Assembly (NCBI GenBank): GCA_014905825.1
Contig: JACGCN010000006.1
Span: 124,001-188,000 of the forward strand
DNA length: 64,000 nucleotides
Origin: Lyophyllum atratum
Taxonomy: Eukaryota > Basidiomycota > Agaricomycetes > Agaricales > Lyophyllaceae
Reading direction: 5' to 3'
Shown: positions 34,773 to 48,100 of the stretch, piece after piece
Layout of the letters: each line of letters starts with the position of its first letter
Position numbering within the stretch: position 1 is the first letter of the stretch
Notes under the pieces: model-generated
Database searches by the model: none
Seen by the model: the letters and a program-made list of their open reading frames with translations, nothing else
Told to the model about the DNA's origin: nothing
Program-made: the position numbers and the translations under genes

Positions 34773-37700
34773 ATGCCCGACGGCGCTAATTTACCTCGCG
34801 TCAGACGCGTCGCGAACCCATCCCACAAACTCACGGATCCTGACAACGACGGCGAGATTCAGCTCAAGACTCATCAAATCCAACGTGCCGAGGAGCTGAA
34901 AGCACAACACCTGCGAGTTTTAGAAAAAGAAAAGGAGTTGAAGGATGCAACTCGCAAACGGGGTACCTCAGCTGCAAACCTTAGTCTTGAAGAGAGCCCG
35001 GCAGACCAGCCTCGTGCATGCTGAACACCTCTTCCTTTTCAACCATTAACATCATTGTGTCGATTTATAGGGAAGAAGCCGCGTAATGACACCTCAGCAG
35101 GGATCACACCCGAAGATATGGAAGGTGCATGGATCTCGACCTTCTGATTGGTCAAGCGCGAACTGACATCTCTGATGTCCTTCTTTCTACAAGGGTATAC
35201 CGGATTTAAACTCCGACACCCCGGCCTGGTAGGTTAGTCCAAGCCTCGGGCTTGAAAAAAAAAAGTGGAGGTCACCAAAAAACCCTCAAATTTGGGTGAC
35301 CAGTGGCCATATATGGTACATTGACAGCTTATGACACTGAAAATGATTTGAATTCGAGGGAAAATGGTATCAAATGCCGAAAACTAGATGTCTAGAGATT
35401 CTAGCAGTCCAATTATGCTATAGCACCGAACCTCTAACGGTAAGTTGACCAGCAGTGTCAAGTGGGTAATCCTCCGAAGAGTTGAAGGACACATGTTGTA
35501 AGTCATTATTTTCAACTTAGGACACAAAAAATCGCCTTCTGTGTATCCTAATATCTTGAACCCACTGCTCATTGCCGGAGACTGCAATTGCGCAAAGCTT
35601 GATCAATTGATCGCAGGCAATCAGCGATCAAATTACTATATATGGGCATGTGCCTGATTACGTAGTTGGTTAGTCCACCGTTCAAGGTCGAAAAAATAAT
35701 TCCGACCCCAGGTCATATTTTCAGAAGCCGGTATACCCTTGTCTTTCTATTTAGATTCGACTCCTCAGCAAGTACCACATGACGCGAACCCTGCTGCAAC
35801 CAGTGAAAGTCGCACGACACCCACTGCTGGCATAGACGCCCCACAACGAGTTGCCCCACCAATTCCTCGCCGTCCGACTGTCGAAGAAGTCGATGACGAC
35901 GAACCCGCCCCTCGTAGACATCGAAAATCCACTGCCATCATCGTAGATGACGACGACGACGAAGACGGACCAGTCCCACCACATCCGTCGCGTGCAGCTG
36001 CACCTGAGAAAGCCGGTAACACGCTACCTGACGAGTCTGGATCCGACAGCGAAATGGGATGCCATCACCGAGGTAGTACCGCCGAAAGCCTCGTATGCGG
36101 ATCGTACACGCGACGTAAACTATTTCTTTTCCCCGGCGTTTATGAAGGACGGTAATAAGTCGGTATGGGAGTGCCGACGTTGCTCGTGAGTCCTCCTTTC
36201 TACTGTATTAAATCATACTGACTCCTTCTTATGAAAAGGAAAAAGAATACGAAGCCTATCGCGCTGGTCTCGGATGTGACGACGCTGCGGCGGCACATGG
36301 AGGCAGCCCACTCGGTAAGTACTTTTCTTAACCTCTCATTTCTCAAGCGGCTGACATGACACGATACACATAGGCCATTTATCAGAATTGGTGTGAGAAG
36401 AACGACTTCCTCTCAATGCTCCCGCGCGATGCGAAGAAACGAAAGAAGCAAGCCGAGGCCGACAAGCAGACTCGCCTCGATCCACACCTCGCAGAGAAGA
36501 AAGAGAAAGAAAAGGTAATACCATATACTGATGACTTATTCAGGCAGGCAGCCGTTGAATGGCTTATCGCCACTGATCAGGTGCGCCGTAACTCCTCACG
36601 CAACTTTTCAGTCGCAGTAACACTCTATATTAGCCTGTCAGTGCTCTCGAACACCCGAAATTTCGGGAAATGATCCATGTCGCTGCGCGTGCGACCAACG
36701 GCGTTAACATTCCTGGCCGTAAACAGACGCGCCGGGAAATTGTCGACATGTTCAAGCGGCAGATGAATCACCTACGCGCGAAGCTTAACGTGAGTTCACA
36801 TGTTCTTACTATCACGTCCAGGGTACTTATAAACACACAGGGCCCGACGGTTCAAGGCGTCATAAACATGACATGCGATGCTTGGCAGGCATCGAATTCC
36901 GATGGGTATTTCGCAGTAACCGGTTCATGGATTGCGGAATCGACGCCTGGTGAGTGGAAGGCGGAAACCGGACTTCTCGGCTTCGTGAAGATGAACAACG
37001 TGCACAACGGGAAGCGTCTTGGGAAGGCTATGTATAAGGTAGCACTTCGTCTCGGAATTGTACACAAGGTATGTATTCTATTAACCTCCCTCCGCTTGTG
37101 GCTGTGAGCTCACCAAAATTTGAGGTTGGATGGGTAACATCAGATAGCGCAAAGAATAACGACACGATGATGGTTCACTTCGCGTACCATGTCTCGAAGT
37201 TCACGGGGAAGAAGTATGATCACGCGCAATGTCGAGTTCGGTAAGTCTGGCTGCATACCATGTCATATCTACTAAGCAATTTGGTCAGCTGCCTCGCCCA
37301 CATCATCAATCTCGCAACGCAAGCTCTTATTGCCGCCCATAGTCGATCAAAGCACTACGACCCCCAGAAGCCCGACGATGACATGGTTACGGTCCGCGAT
37401 GATCAGTTTGATCCAGTTTCCGACGACGATGCTGACGGACCTGGCCTCGTTAATCAACGAGATGAGATAGGGTTAATTAGGACCATCACAGTAAAGGTAA
37501 GTTACACGTCACTTAGACATTGACATCTTGGATTCATACGTGATGTAGGAGCGATCCTCAGCAAAGCGAAAACGCTTTTTTCACAAGCTTCAAGAGAAGG
37601 CGGGATTAAGTCCGCTTCAGCTCCTCATTGATATGAAAGTTCGGTGGTCATCCACATATGTGATGCTTCAACGCGCAGAGAAACTGAAGACGGTATGTAT

Positions 37701-39004
37701 TCTTATTCATGTTCTGAGTTCATCTCACATATTTTGATGTAGTTCATCGTGCCTTTCCTCGATGAAATTATCCGAGAGGAAAAGGACCGCAAAAAGAAGC
37801 AGAAGCTCAGTGAGCTCATTCCATCGAAGGCAGAATGGAAACGAGTATCACTTTTCCTTGATCTACTTACAGTTGAGTGACCGACCACTATTCCTGCTTT
37901 CCGTTCTTGTACTTACCCCTTACCAAGCATGCTGAGAACGCACAGCATGCGTTCTCGACAGATCAGGGTCCCACGCTTCACCTCGCTATTCCAGCACTCG
38001 AGGCACTTCACAAGGCCTGGTCCCTTCGGGCGCAACGGGATAAGTATCATGACTTCCATACCTCGCTTCAAGCTGGACTGGCGAAGATCGAGGACTATTA
38101 TGATAGGACAGCTGAATCTGAGGTGTATACGTTCGCGATGCGTAAGTTTAATTTATTGGAGCACAATGAAAACAAATAGCAATGATATCATCACATCTAG
38201 TTCTTGACCCCTCGTCAAAGGCAGATTATCTACGGAAGTATTGGGGCGACGATCTCGCGAAGAAAGCAATTGAGCAGGCGGAGACGACGGTACGTCATTA
38301 CAATTCGAAGTTAACGTGATCTTCTACTTATTCCAGCTTCAGTACAAAGTACGGTATTTCGAGATGTATGGCAACGGGCCAGTGCCGGTGAACTCAGGAA
38401 CGCACAAGTCCGCTCGTAGCAAGCTGAACAAACTGCTTCGTGAGTTGTCTGATGACGAAGGGGCCGGCTCTGCTCCTGCTACGCCGTCTGCATCTGAAAA
38501 TTCCGACAAGCCGTGGCTTGATGGTTTCAATCGGTATCTTGATGCGACTGATGTCCTGGGTGATATGAGCATCGTCAAATGGTGGGGGGTAAGTTAAGTT
38601 TGTTCTCGAGATTTCCGCAAGTGTTCTGACTGAGAATCAAGCTCAATACCTCGCGGCATCCCGTATGGGCCTCCCTTGCGCGTGATTACTTATCTATCAT
38701 GGCATCCTCAGTTTCGAGCGAGCGCGCTTTCTCGTCCGCAGGCATTACCATTTCGAAACGCCGAAATCGACTCAAGGCGGACGTCGTCGAGGCTCTGCAG
38801 TTCATGAAGTGTGTCTTTCACAAAGACATACTTCTTCGTGAAAATCCGATGGTCAGTATCGAGGTAGACGACGAGGATGAGGCCTCGCATGATGAAACGA
38901 CTGAGAAGGAGAGCTGGGATAACTTGTTGGGTGATGACGTCGAGGAAGAACTGGACACACTGAGTGATGATTCAGACGACGACGTTTTCGTAGCACAAAT
39001 TTAA
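34773..39004 (+). CDS. hAT transposase, element 2
   Basis: Same exon structure and essentially the same protein as in element 1. Intron 1 is enlarged by the MITE, whose insertion leaves the 3' splice site (TTCTATTTAG) intact because the target duplication restores the pyrimidine tract. The BED finger keeps Trp before ECRRC (codon at 36166-36168), as in element 1. No disabling change is seen, so it may still be active if the larger intron is spliced. Confidence 0.83.
35190..35741. mobile_element. MITE nested in hAT element 2
   Basis: 552 bp with perfect 14-base terminal inverted repeats (CAAGGGTATACCGG / CCGGTATACCCTTG), flanked by the 8-bp duplication TCTTTCTA at 35182-35189 and 35742-35749. 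There is no coding capacity. The 8-bp duplication and the CA-rich terminal bases fit a non-autonomous hAT element of a family different from its host. The empty site is preserved in element 1 around 30533-30540. Confidence 0.9.
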
Positions 39005-39168
39005 ATTACACTTTCTCTCGCTACTAAAGCCGGGGCTTGAGCCCTCCTAGGCCGAAGCCTAGCCCGACTGAGGGCCTAGGGCTCGGCTTGACATCGTTGC
39101 AAGCCTTGACCTCCAGAAGCCCGACCCAAGCCGGGGTTTCTGAGCCGAGCCGAGCCCGCACAACACTA

Positions 39169-39679
39169 ACAACATCGTCTTCAGTCGAGGAATTGGCTCG
39201 TCGCTGTTCTACAGCGAGGTCAGATTGGGATATGCACGGTAATCCAGATATGATGATGCCACTTACGGTTGTCGAGGTCAATGTTTCCGGCGTATAGATG
39301 AGCCTTTTTGATGTCTTCTAGCGTAGGCGGAGACCTTGGAACATCCGGTAAGCGTACATTGGCAACACTCTGAAGCGGCAGTGCGACGGGCATGATATCG
39401 ATGGGGATGGTGCGAGTACAAGTCAATGGACTTGTGATCAGAGATGGTTGACTTCTCGCATCGCATCACGTGACAACAATGAGATCAATGTCATTGTCAA
39501 GTCCCCATCCTCCTCCTCAAGACCTATCGCCTGTCCTCCACTGCCGTCGGTCACAAGGAGTCTGATCCCAGCGTCGGAATGGGCCATGCTTGAAGGAGAG
39601 TGACTCCGGCGTCCGTGCCCCGTCTCGCTCTACGTCTCGCGTCTCGTGTGTGCCGGCAGATTGTGGGATTGGCACGCAC
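39169..39679. repeat. Array spacer 2 (511 bp), same as spacer 1
   Basis: It carries the 5' fragment of the split host gene on the minus strand, with its start codon at 39393 and coding sequence running into element 2 after 39169. Left end ACAACATC, right end GCACGCAC, as in spacer 1. Confidence 0.85.
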
Positions 39680-39979
39680 TAGTGTTGTACCGGGTCGGGC
39701 TTGAAAGCCCTGAAGCCGAGAAGCCGGCCTTACTTTGGCCCGAGCCGAGCCGGCCTTTGATTGGGCTTTGTAGGGCCTGCGGCTCGGCTTCATGTTTAGG
39801 AAAGCCTCCAGAAGCCCTCAAGCCCGGCCTACCTACCAGGTGTAAGTGCTCACCTCGGACCGTTTCACGGCCTTTCCCGTAGAATTATACAGTCGTGAAT
39901 AAAATAGAGTTCTCAAAAATTCGCAGCCGACGGCTTGGTATATCAACAAACGCAAAGGCCACCTGACGTCACGCGCACT

Positions 39980-42900
39980 ATGCCCGACGGCGCTAATTTA
40001 CCTCGCGTCAGACGCGTCGCGAACCCATCCCACAAACTCACGGATCCTGACAACGACGGCGAGATTCAGCTCAAGACTCATCAAATCCAACGTGCCGAGG
40101 AGCTGAAAGCACAACACCTGCGAGTTTTAGAAAAAGAAAAGGAGTTGAAGGATGCAACTCGCAAACGGGGTACCTCAGCTGCAAACCTTAGTCTTGAAGA
40201 GAGCCCGGCAGACCAGCCTCGTGCATGCTGAACACCTCTTCCTTTTCAACCATTAACATCATTGTGTCGATTTATAGGGAAGAAGCCGCGTAATGACACC
40301 TCAGCAGGGATCACACCCGAAGATATGGAAGGTGCATGGATCTCGACCTTCTGATTGGTCAAGCGCGAACTGACATCTCTGATGTCCTTCTTTCTACAAG
40401 GGTATACCGGATTTAAACTCCGACACCCCGGCCTGGTAGGTTAGTCCAAGCCTCGGGCTTGAAAAAAAAAAGTGGAGGTCACCAAAAAACCCTCAAATTT
40501 GGGTGACCAGTGGCCATATATGGTACATTGACAGCTTATGACACTGAAAATGATTTGAATTCGAGGGAAAATGGTATCAAATGCCGAAAACTAGATGTCT
40601 AGAGATTCTAGCAGTCCAATTATGCTATAGCACCGAACCTCTAACGGTAAGTTGACCAGCAGTGTCAAGTGGGTAATCCTCCGAAGAGTTGAAGGACACA
40701 TGTTGTAAGTCATTATTTTCAACTTAGGACACAAAAAATCGCCTTCTGTGTATCCTAATATCTTGAACCCACTGCTCATTGCCGGAGACTGCAATTGCGC
40801 AAAGCTTGATCAATTGATCGCAGGCAATCAGCGATCAAATTACTATATATGGGCATGTGCCTGATTACGTAGTTGGTTGCCACCGTTCAAGGTCGAAAAA
40901 ATAATTCCGACCCCAGGTCATATTTTCAGAAGCCGGTATACCCTTGTCTTTCTATTTAGATTCGACTCCTCAGCAAGTACCACATGACGCGAACCCTGCT
41001 GCAACCAGTGAAAGTCGCACGACACCCACTGCTGGCATAGACGCCCCACAACGAGTTGCCCCACCAATTCCTCGCCGTCCGACTGTCGAAGAAGTCGATG
41101 ACGACGAACCCGCCCCTCGTAGACATCGAAAATCCACTGCCATCATCGTAGATGACGACGACGACGAAGACGGACCAGTCCCACCACATCCGTCGCGTGC
41201 AGCTGCACCTGAGAAAGCCGGTAACACGCTACCTGACGAGTCTGGATCCGACAGCGAAATGGGATGCCATCACCGAGGTAGTACCGCCGAAAGCCTCGTA
41301 TGCGGATCGTACACGCGACGTAAACTATTTCTTTTCCCCGGCGTTTATGAAGGACGGTAATAAGTCGGTACGGGAGTGCCGACGTTGCTCGTGAGTCCTC
41401 CTTTCTACTGTATTAAATCATACTGACTCCTTCTTATGAAAAGGAAAAAGAATACGAAGCCTATCGCGCTGGTCTCGGATGTGACGACGCTGCGGCGGCA
41501 CATGGAGGCAGCCCACTCGGTAAGTACTTTTCTTAACCTCTCATTTCTCAAGCGGCTGACATGACACGATACACATAGGCCATTTATCAGAATTGGTGTG
41601 AGAAGAACGACTTCCTCTCAATGCTCCCGCGCGATGCGAAGAAACGAAAGAAGCAAGCCGAGGCCGACAAGCAGACTCGCCTCGATCCACACCTCGCAGA
41701 GAAGAAAGAGAAAGAAAAGGTAATACCATATACTGATGACTTATTCAGGCAGGCAGCCGTTGAATGGCTTATCGCCACTGATCAGGTGCGCCGTAACTCC
41801 TCACGCAACTTTTCAGTCGCAGTAACACTCTATATTAGCCTGTCAGTGCTCTCGAACACCCGAAATTTCGGGAAATGATCCATGTCGCTGCGCGTGCGAC
41901 CAACGGCGTTAACATTCCTGGCCGTAAACAGACGCGCCGGGAAATTGTCGACATGTTCAAGCGGCAGATGAATCACCTACGCGCGAAGCTTAACGTGAGT
42001 TCACATGTTCTTACTATCACGTCCAGGGTACTTATAAACACACAGGGCCCGACGGTTCAAGGCGTCATAAACATGACATGCGATGCTTGGCAGGCATCGA
42101 ATTCCGATGGGTATTTCGCAGTAACCGGTTCATGGATTGCGGAATCGACGCCTGGTGAGTGGAAGGCGGAAACCGGACTTCTCGGCTTCGTGAAGATGAA
42201 CAACGTGCACAACGGGAAGCGTCTTGGGAAGGCTATGTATAAGGTAGCACTTCGTCTCGGAATTGTACACAAGGTATGTATTCTATTAACCTCCCTCCGC
42301 TTGTGGCTGTGAGCTCACCAAAATTTGAGGTTGGATGGGTAACATCAGATAGCGCAAAGAATAACGACACGATGATGGTTCACTTCGCGTACCATGTCTC
42401 GAAGTTCACGGGGAAGAAGTATGATCACGCGCAATGTCGAGTTCGGTAAGTCTGGCTGCATACCATGTCATATCTACTAAGCAATTTGGTCAGCTGCCTC
42501 GCCCACATCATCAATCTCGCAACGCAAGCTCTTATTGCCGCCCATAGTCGATCAAAGCACTACGACCCCCAGAAGCCCGACGATGACATGGTTACGGTCC
42601 GCGATGATCAGTTTGATCCAGTTTCCGACGACGATGCTGACGGACCTGGCCTCGTTAATCAACGAGATGAGATAGGGTTAATTAGGACCATCACAGTAAA
42701 GGTAAGTTACACGTCACTTAGACATTGACATCTTGGATTCATACGTGATGTAGGAGCGATCCTCAGCAAAGCGAAAACGCTTTTTTCACAAGCTTCAAGA
42801 GAAGGCGGGATTAAGTCCGCTTCAGCTCCTCATTGATATGAAAGTTCGGTGGTCATCCACATATGTGATGCTTCAACGCGCAGAGAAACTGAAGACGGTA

Positions 42901-44209
42901 TGTATTCTTATTCATGTTCTGAGTTCATCTCACATATTTTGATGTAGTTCATCGTGCCTTTCCTCGATGAAATTATCCGAGAGGAAAAGGACCGCAAAAA
43001 GAAGCAGAAGCTCAGTGAGCTCATTCCATCGAAGGCAGAATGGAAACGAGTATCACTTTTCCTTGATCTACTTACAGTTGAGTGACCGACCACTATTCCT
43101 GCTTTCCGTTCTTGTACTTACCCCTTACCAAGCATGCTGAGAACGCACAGCATGCGTTCTCGACAGATCAGGGTCCCACGCTTCACCTCGCTATTCCAGC
43201 ACTCGAGGCACTTCACAAGGCCTGGTCCCTTCGGGCGCAACGGGATAAGTATCATGACTTCCATACCTCGCTTCAAGCTGGACTGGTGAAGATCGAGGAC
43301 TATTATGATAGGACAGCTGAATCTGAGGTGTATACGTTCGCGATGCGTAAGTTTAATTTATTGGAGCACAATGAAAACAAATAGCAATGATATCATCACA
43401 TCTAGTTCTTGACCCCTCGTCAAAGGCAGATTATCTACGGAAGTATTGGGGCGACGATCTCGCGAAGAAAGCAATTGAGCAGGCGGAGACGACGGTACGT
43501 CATTACAATTCGAAGTTAACGTGATCTTCTACTTATTCCAGCTTCAGTACAAAGTACGGTATTTCGAGATGTATGGCAACGGGCCAGTGCCGGTGAACTC
43601 AGGAACGCACAAGTCCGCTCGTAGCAAGCTGAACAAACTGCTTCGTGAGTTGTCTGATGACGAAGGGGCCGGCTCTGCTCCTGCTACGCCGTCTGCATCT
43701 GAAAATTCCGACAAGCCGTGGCTTGATGGTTTCAATCGGTATCTTGATGCGACTGATGTCCTGGGTGATATGAGCATCGTCAAATGGTGGGGGGTAAGTT
43801 AAGTTTGTTCTCGAGATTTCCGCAAGTGTTCTGACTGAGAATCAAGCTCAATACCTCGCGGCATCCCGTATGGGCCTCCCTTGCGCGTGATTACTTATCT
43901 ATCATGGCATCCTCAGTTTCGAGCGAGCGCGCTTTCTCGTCCGCAGGCATTACCATTTCGAAACGCCGAAATCGACTCAAGGCGGACGTCGTCGAGGCTC
44001 TGCAGTTCATGAAGTGTGTCTTTCACAAAGACATACTTCTTCGTGAAAATCCGATGGTCAGTATCGAGGTAGACGACGAGGATGAGGCCTCGCATGATGA
44101 AACGACTGAGAAGGAGAGCTGGGATAACTTGTTGGGTGATGACGTCGAGGAAGAACTGGACACACTGAGTGATGATTCAGACGACGACGTTTTCGTAGCA
44201 CAAATTTAA
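39980..44209 (+). CDS. hAT transposase, element 3
   Basis: As in element 2, with two visible protein changes: Trp to Arg just before the first BED cysteines (codon CGG at 41371-41373) and Ala to Val in the segment QAGLVKIEDYY (near 43287). The frame is otherwise intact. The Trp/Arg change is shared with element 4 and may affect zinc-finger folding or DNA binding. Confidence 0.82.
40397..40946. mobile_element. MITE nested in hAT element 3
   Basis: 550 bp, with the same inverted repeats and TCTTTCTA flanks as in element 2. It is two bases shorter. Confidence 0.9.
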
Positions 44210-44373
44210 ATTACACTTTCTCTCGCTACTAAAGCCGGGGCTTGAGCCCTCCTAGGCCGAAGCCTAGCCCGACTGAGGGCCTAGGGCTCGGCTTGACATC
44301 GTTGCAAGCCTTGACCTCCAGAAGCCCGACCCAAGCCGGGGTTTCTGAGCCGAGCCGAGCCCGCACAACACTA

Positions 44374-44884
44374 ACAACATCGTCTTCAGTCGAGGAATTG
44401 GCTCGTCGCTGTTCTACAGCGAGGTCAGATTGGGATATGCACGGTAATCCAGATATGATGATGCCACTTACGGTTGTCGAGGTCAATGTTTCCGGCGTAT
44501 AGATGAGCCTTTTTGATGTCTTCTAGCGTAGGCGGAGACCTTGGAACATCCGGTAAGCGTACATTGGCAACACTCTGAAGCGGCAGTGCGACGGGCATGA
44601 TATCGATGGGGATGGTGCGAGTACAAGTCAATGGACTTGTGATCAGAGATGGTTGACTTCTCGCATCGCATCACGTGACAACAATGAGATCAATGTCATT
44701 GTCAAGTCCCCATCCTCCTCCTCAAGACCTATCGCCTGTCCTCCACTGCCGTCGGTCACAAGGAGTCTGATCCCAGCGTCGGAATGGGCCATGCTTGAAG
44801 GAGAGTGACTCCGGCGTCCGTGCCCCGTCTCGCTCTACGTCTCGCGTCTCGTGTGTGCCGGCAGATTGTGGGATTGGCACGCAC
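44374..44884. repeat. Array spacer 3 (511 bp), same as spacer 1
   Basis: The third copy of the host-gene 5' fragment, with start codon at 44598 on the minus strand. No difference from spacers 1 and 2 was noticed. Confidence 0.85.
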
Positions 44885-45184
44885 TAGTGTTGTACCGGGT
44901 CGGGCTTGAAAGCCCTGAAGCCGAGAAGCCGGCCTTACTTTGGCCCGAGCCGAGCCGGCCTTTGATTGGGCTTTGTAGGGCCTGCGGCTCGGCTTCATGT
45001 TTAGGAAAGCCTCCAGAAGCCCTCAAGCCCGGCCTACCTACCAGGTGTAAGTGCTCACCTCGGACCGTTTCACGGCCTTTCCCGTAGAATTATACAGTCG
45101 TGAATAAAATAGAGTTCTCAAAAATTCGCAGCCGACGGCTTGGTATATCAACAAACGCAAAGGCCACCTGACGTCACGCGCACT

Positions 45185-48100
45185 ATGCCCGACGGCGCTA
45201 ATTTACCTCGCGTCAGACGCGTCGCGAACCCATCCCACAAACTCACGGATCCTGACAACGACGGCGAGATTCAGCTCAAGACTCATCAAATCCAACGTGC
45301 CGAGGAGCTGAAAGCACAACACCTGCGAGTTTTAGAAAAAGAAAAGGAGTTGAAGGATGCAACTCGCAAACGGGGTACCTCAGCTGCAAACCTTAGTCTT
45401 GAAGAGAGCCCGGCAGACCAGCCTCGTGCATGCTGAACACCTCTTCCTTTTCAACCATTAACATCATTGTGTCGATTTATAGGGAAGAAGCCGCGTAATG
45501 ACACCTCAGCAGGGATCACACCCGAAGATATGGAAGGTGCATGGATCTCGACCTTCTGATTGGTCAAGCGCGAACTGACATCTCTGATGTCCTTCTTTCT
45601 ACAAGGGTATACCGGATTTAAACTCCGACACCCCGGCCTGGTAGGTTAGTCCAAGCCTCGGGCTTGAAAAAAAAAAGTGGAGGTCACCAAAAAACCCTCA
45701 AATTTGGGTGACCAGTGGCCATATATGGTACATTGACAGCTTATGACACTGAAAATGATTTGAATTCGAGGGAAAATGGTATCAAATGCCGAAAACTAGA
45801 TGTCTAGAGATTCTAGCAGTCCAATTATGCTATAGCACCGAACCTCTAACGGTAAGTTGACCAGCAGTGTCAAGTGGGTAATCCTCCGAAGAGTTGAAGG
45901 ACACATGTTGTAAGTCATTATTTTCAACTTAGGACACAAAAAATCGCCTTCTGTGTATCCTAATATCTTGAACCCACTGCTCATTGCCGGAGACTGCAAT
46001 TGCGCAAAGCTTGATCAATTGATCGCAGGCAATCAGCGATCAAATTACTATATATGGGCATGTGCCTGATTACGTAGTTGGTTAGTCCACCGTTCAAGGT
46101 CGAAAAAATAATTCCGACCCCAGGTCATATTTTCAGAAGCCGGTATACCCTTGTCTTTCTATTTAGATTCGACTCCTCAGCAAGTACCACATGACGCGAA
46201 CCCTGCTGCAACCAGTGAAAGTCGCACGACACCCACTGCTGGCATAGACGCCCCACAACGAGTTGCCCCACCAATTCCTCGCCGTCCGACTGTCGAAGAA
46301 GTCGATGACGACGAACCCGCCCCTCGTAGACATCGAAAATCCACTGCCATCATCGTAGATGACGACGACGACGAAGACGGACCAGTCCCACCACATCCGT
46401 CGCGTGCAGCTGCACCTGAGAAAGCCGGTAACACGCTACCTGACGAGTCTGGATCCGACAGCGAAATGGGATGCCATCACCGAGGTAGTACCGCCGAAAG
46501 CCTCGTATGCGGATCGTACACGCGACGTAAACTATTTCTTTTCCCCGGCGTTTATGAAGGACGGTAATAAGTCGGTACGGGAGTGCCGACGTTGCTCGTG
46601 AGTCCTCCTTTCTACTGTATTAAATCATACTGACTCCTTCTTATGAAAAGGAAAAAGAATACGAAGCCTATCGCGCTGGTCTCGGATGTGACGACGCTGC
46701 GGCGGCACATGGAGGCAGCCCACTCGGTAAGTACTTTTCTTAACCTCTCATTTCTCAAGCGGCTGACATGACACGATACACATAGGCCATTTATCAGAAT
46801 TGGTGTGAGAAGAACGACTTCCTCTCAATGCTCCCGCGCGATGCGAAGAAACGAAAGAAGCAAGCCGAGGCCGACAAGCAGACTCGCCTCGATCCACACC
46901 TCGCAGAGAAGAAAGAGAAAGAAAAGGTAATACCATATACTGATGACTTATTCAGGCAGGCAGCCGTTGAATGGCTTATCGCCACTGATCAGGTGCGCCG
47001 TAACTCCTCACGCAACTTTTCAGTCGCAGTAACACTCTATATTAGCCTGTCAGTGCTCTCGAACACCCGAAATTTCGGGAAATGATCCATGTCGCTGCGC
47101 GTGCGACCAACGGCGTTAACATTCCTGGCCGTAAACAGACGCGCCGGGAAATTGTCGACATGTTCAAGCGGCAGATGAATCACCTACGCGCGAAGCTTAA
47201 CGTGAGTTCACATGTTCTTACTATCACGTCCAGGGTACTTATAAACACACAGGGCCCGACGGTTCAAGGCGTCATAAACATGACATGCGATGCTTGGCAG
47301 GCATCGAATTCCGATGGGTATTTCGCAGTAACCGGTTCATGGATTGCGGAATCGACGCCTGGTGAGTGGAAGGCGGAAACCGGACTTCTCGGCTTCGTGA
47401 AGATGAACAACGTGCACAACGGGAAGCGTCTTGGGAAGGCTATGTATAAGGTAGCACTTCGTCTCGGAATTGTACACAAGGTATGTATTCTATTAACCTC
47501 CCTCCGCTTGTGGCTGTGAGCTCACCAAAATTTGAGGTTGGATGGGTAACATCAGATAGCGCAAAGAATAACGACACGATGATGGTTCACTTCGCGTACC
47601 ATGTCTCGAAGTTCACGGGGAAGAAGTATGATCACGCGCAATGTCGAGTTCGGTAAGTCTGGCTGCATACCATGTCATATCTACTAAGCAATTTGGTCAG
47701 CTGCCTCGCCCACATCATCAATCTCGCAACGCAAGCTCTTATTGCCGCCCATAGTCGATCAAAGCACTACGACCCCCAGAAGCCCGACGATGACATGGTT
47801 ACGGTCCGCGATGATCAGTTTGATCCAGTTTCCGACGACGATGCTGACGGACCTGGCCTCGTTAATCAACGAGATGAGATAGGGTTAATTAGGACCATCA
47901 CAGTAAAGGTAAGTTACACGTCACTTAGACATTGACATCTTGGATTCATACGTGATGTAGGAGCGATCCTCAGCAAAGCGAAAACGCTTTTTTCACAAGC
48001 TTCAAGAGAAGGCGGGATTAAGTCCGCTTCAGCTCCTCATTGATATGAAAGTTCGGTGGTCATCCACATATGTGATGCTTCAACGCGCAGAGAAACTGAA

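Larger units (their letters stand above)
34473..39168 (+). mobile_element. hAT DNA transposon, element 2 (carries MITE)
   Basis: 4696 bp, with the same ends as element 1. Left flank GCACGCAC and right flank ACAACATC do not match, so its position reflects amplification and not a simple insertion. It contains the 552-bp MITE in transposase intron 1. Confidence 0.92.
39680..44373 (+). mobile_element. hAT DNA transposon, element 3 (carries MITE)
   Basis: 4694 bp. It differs from element 2 by a 2-bp deletion inside the MITE (GTTGGTTGCCACC in place of GTTGGTTAGTCCACC) and a few substitutions. Confidence 0.92.
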
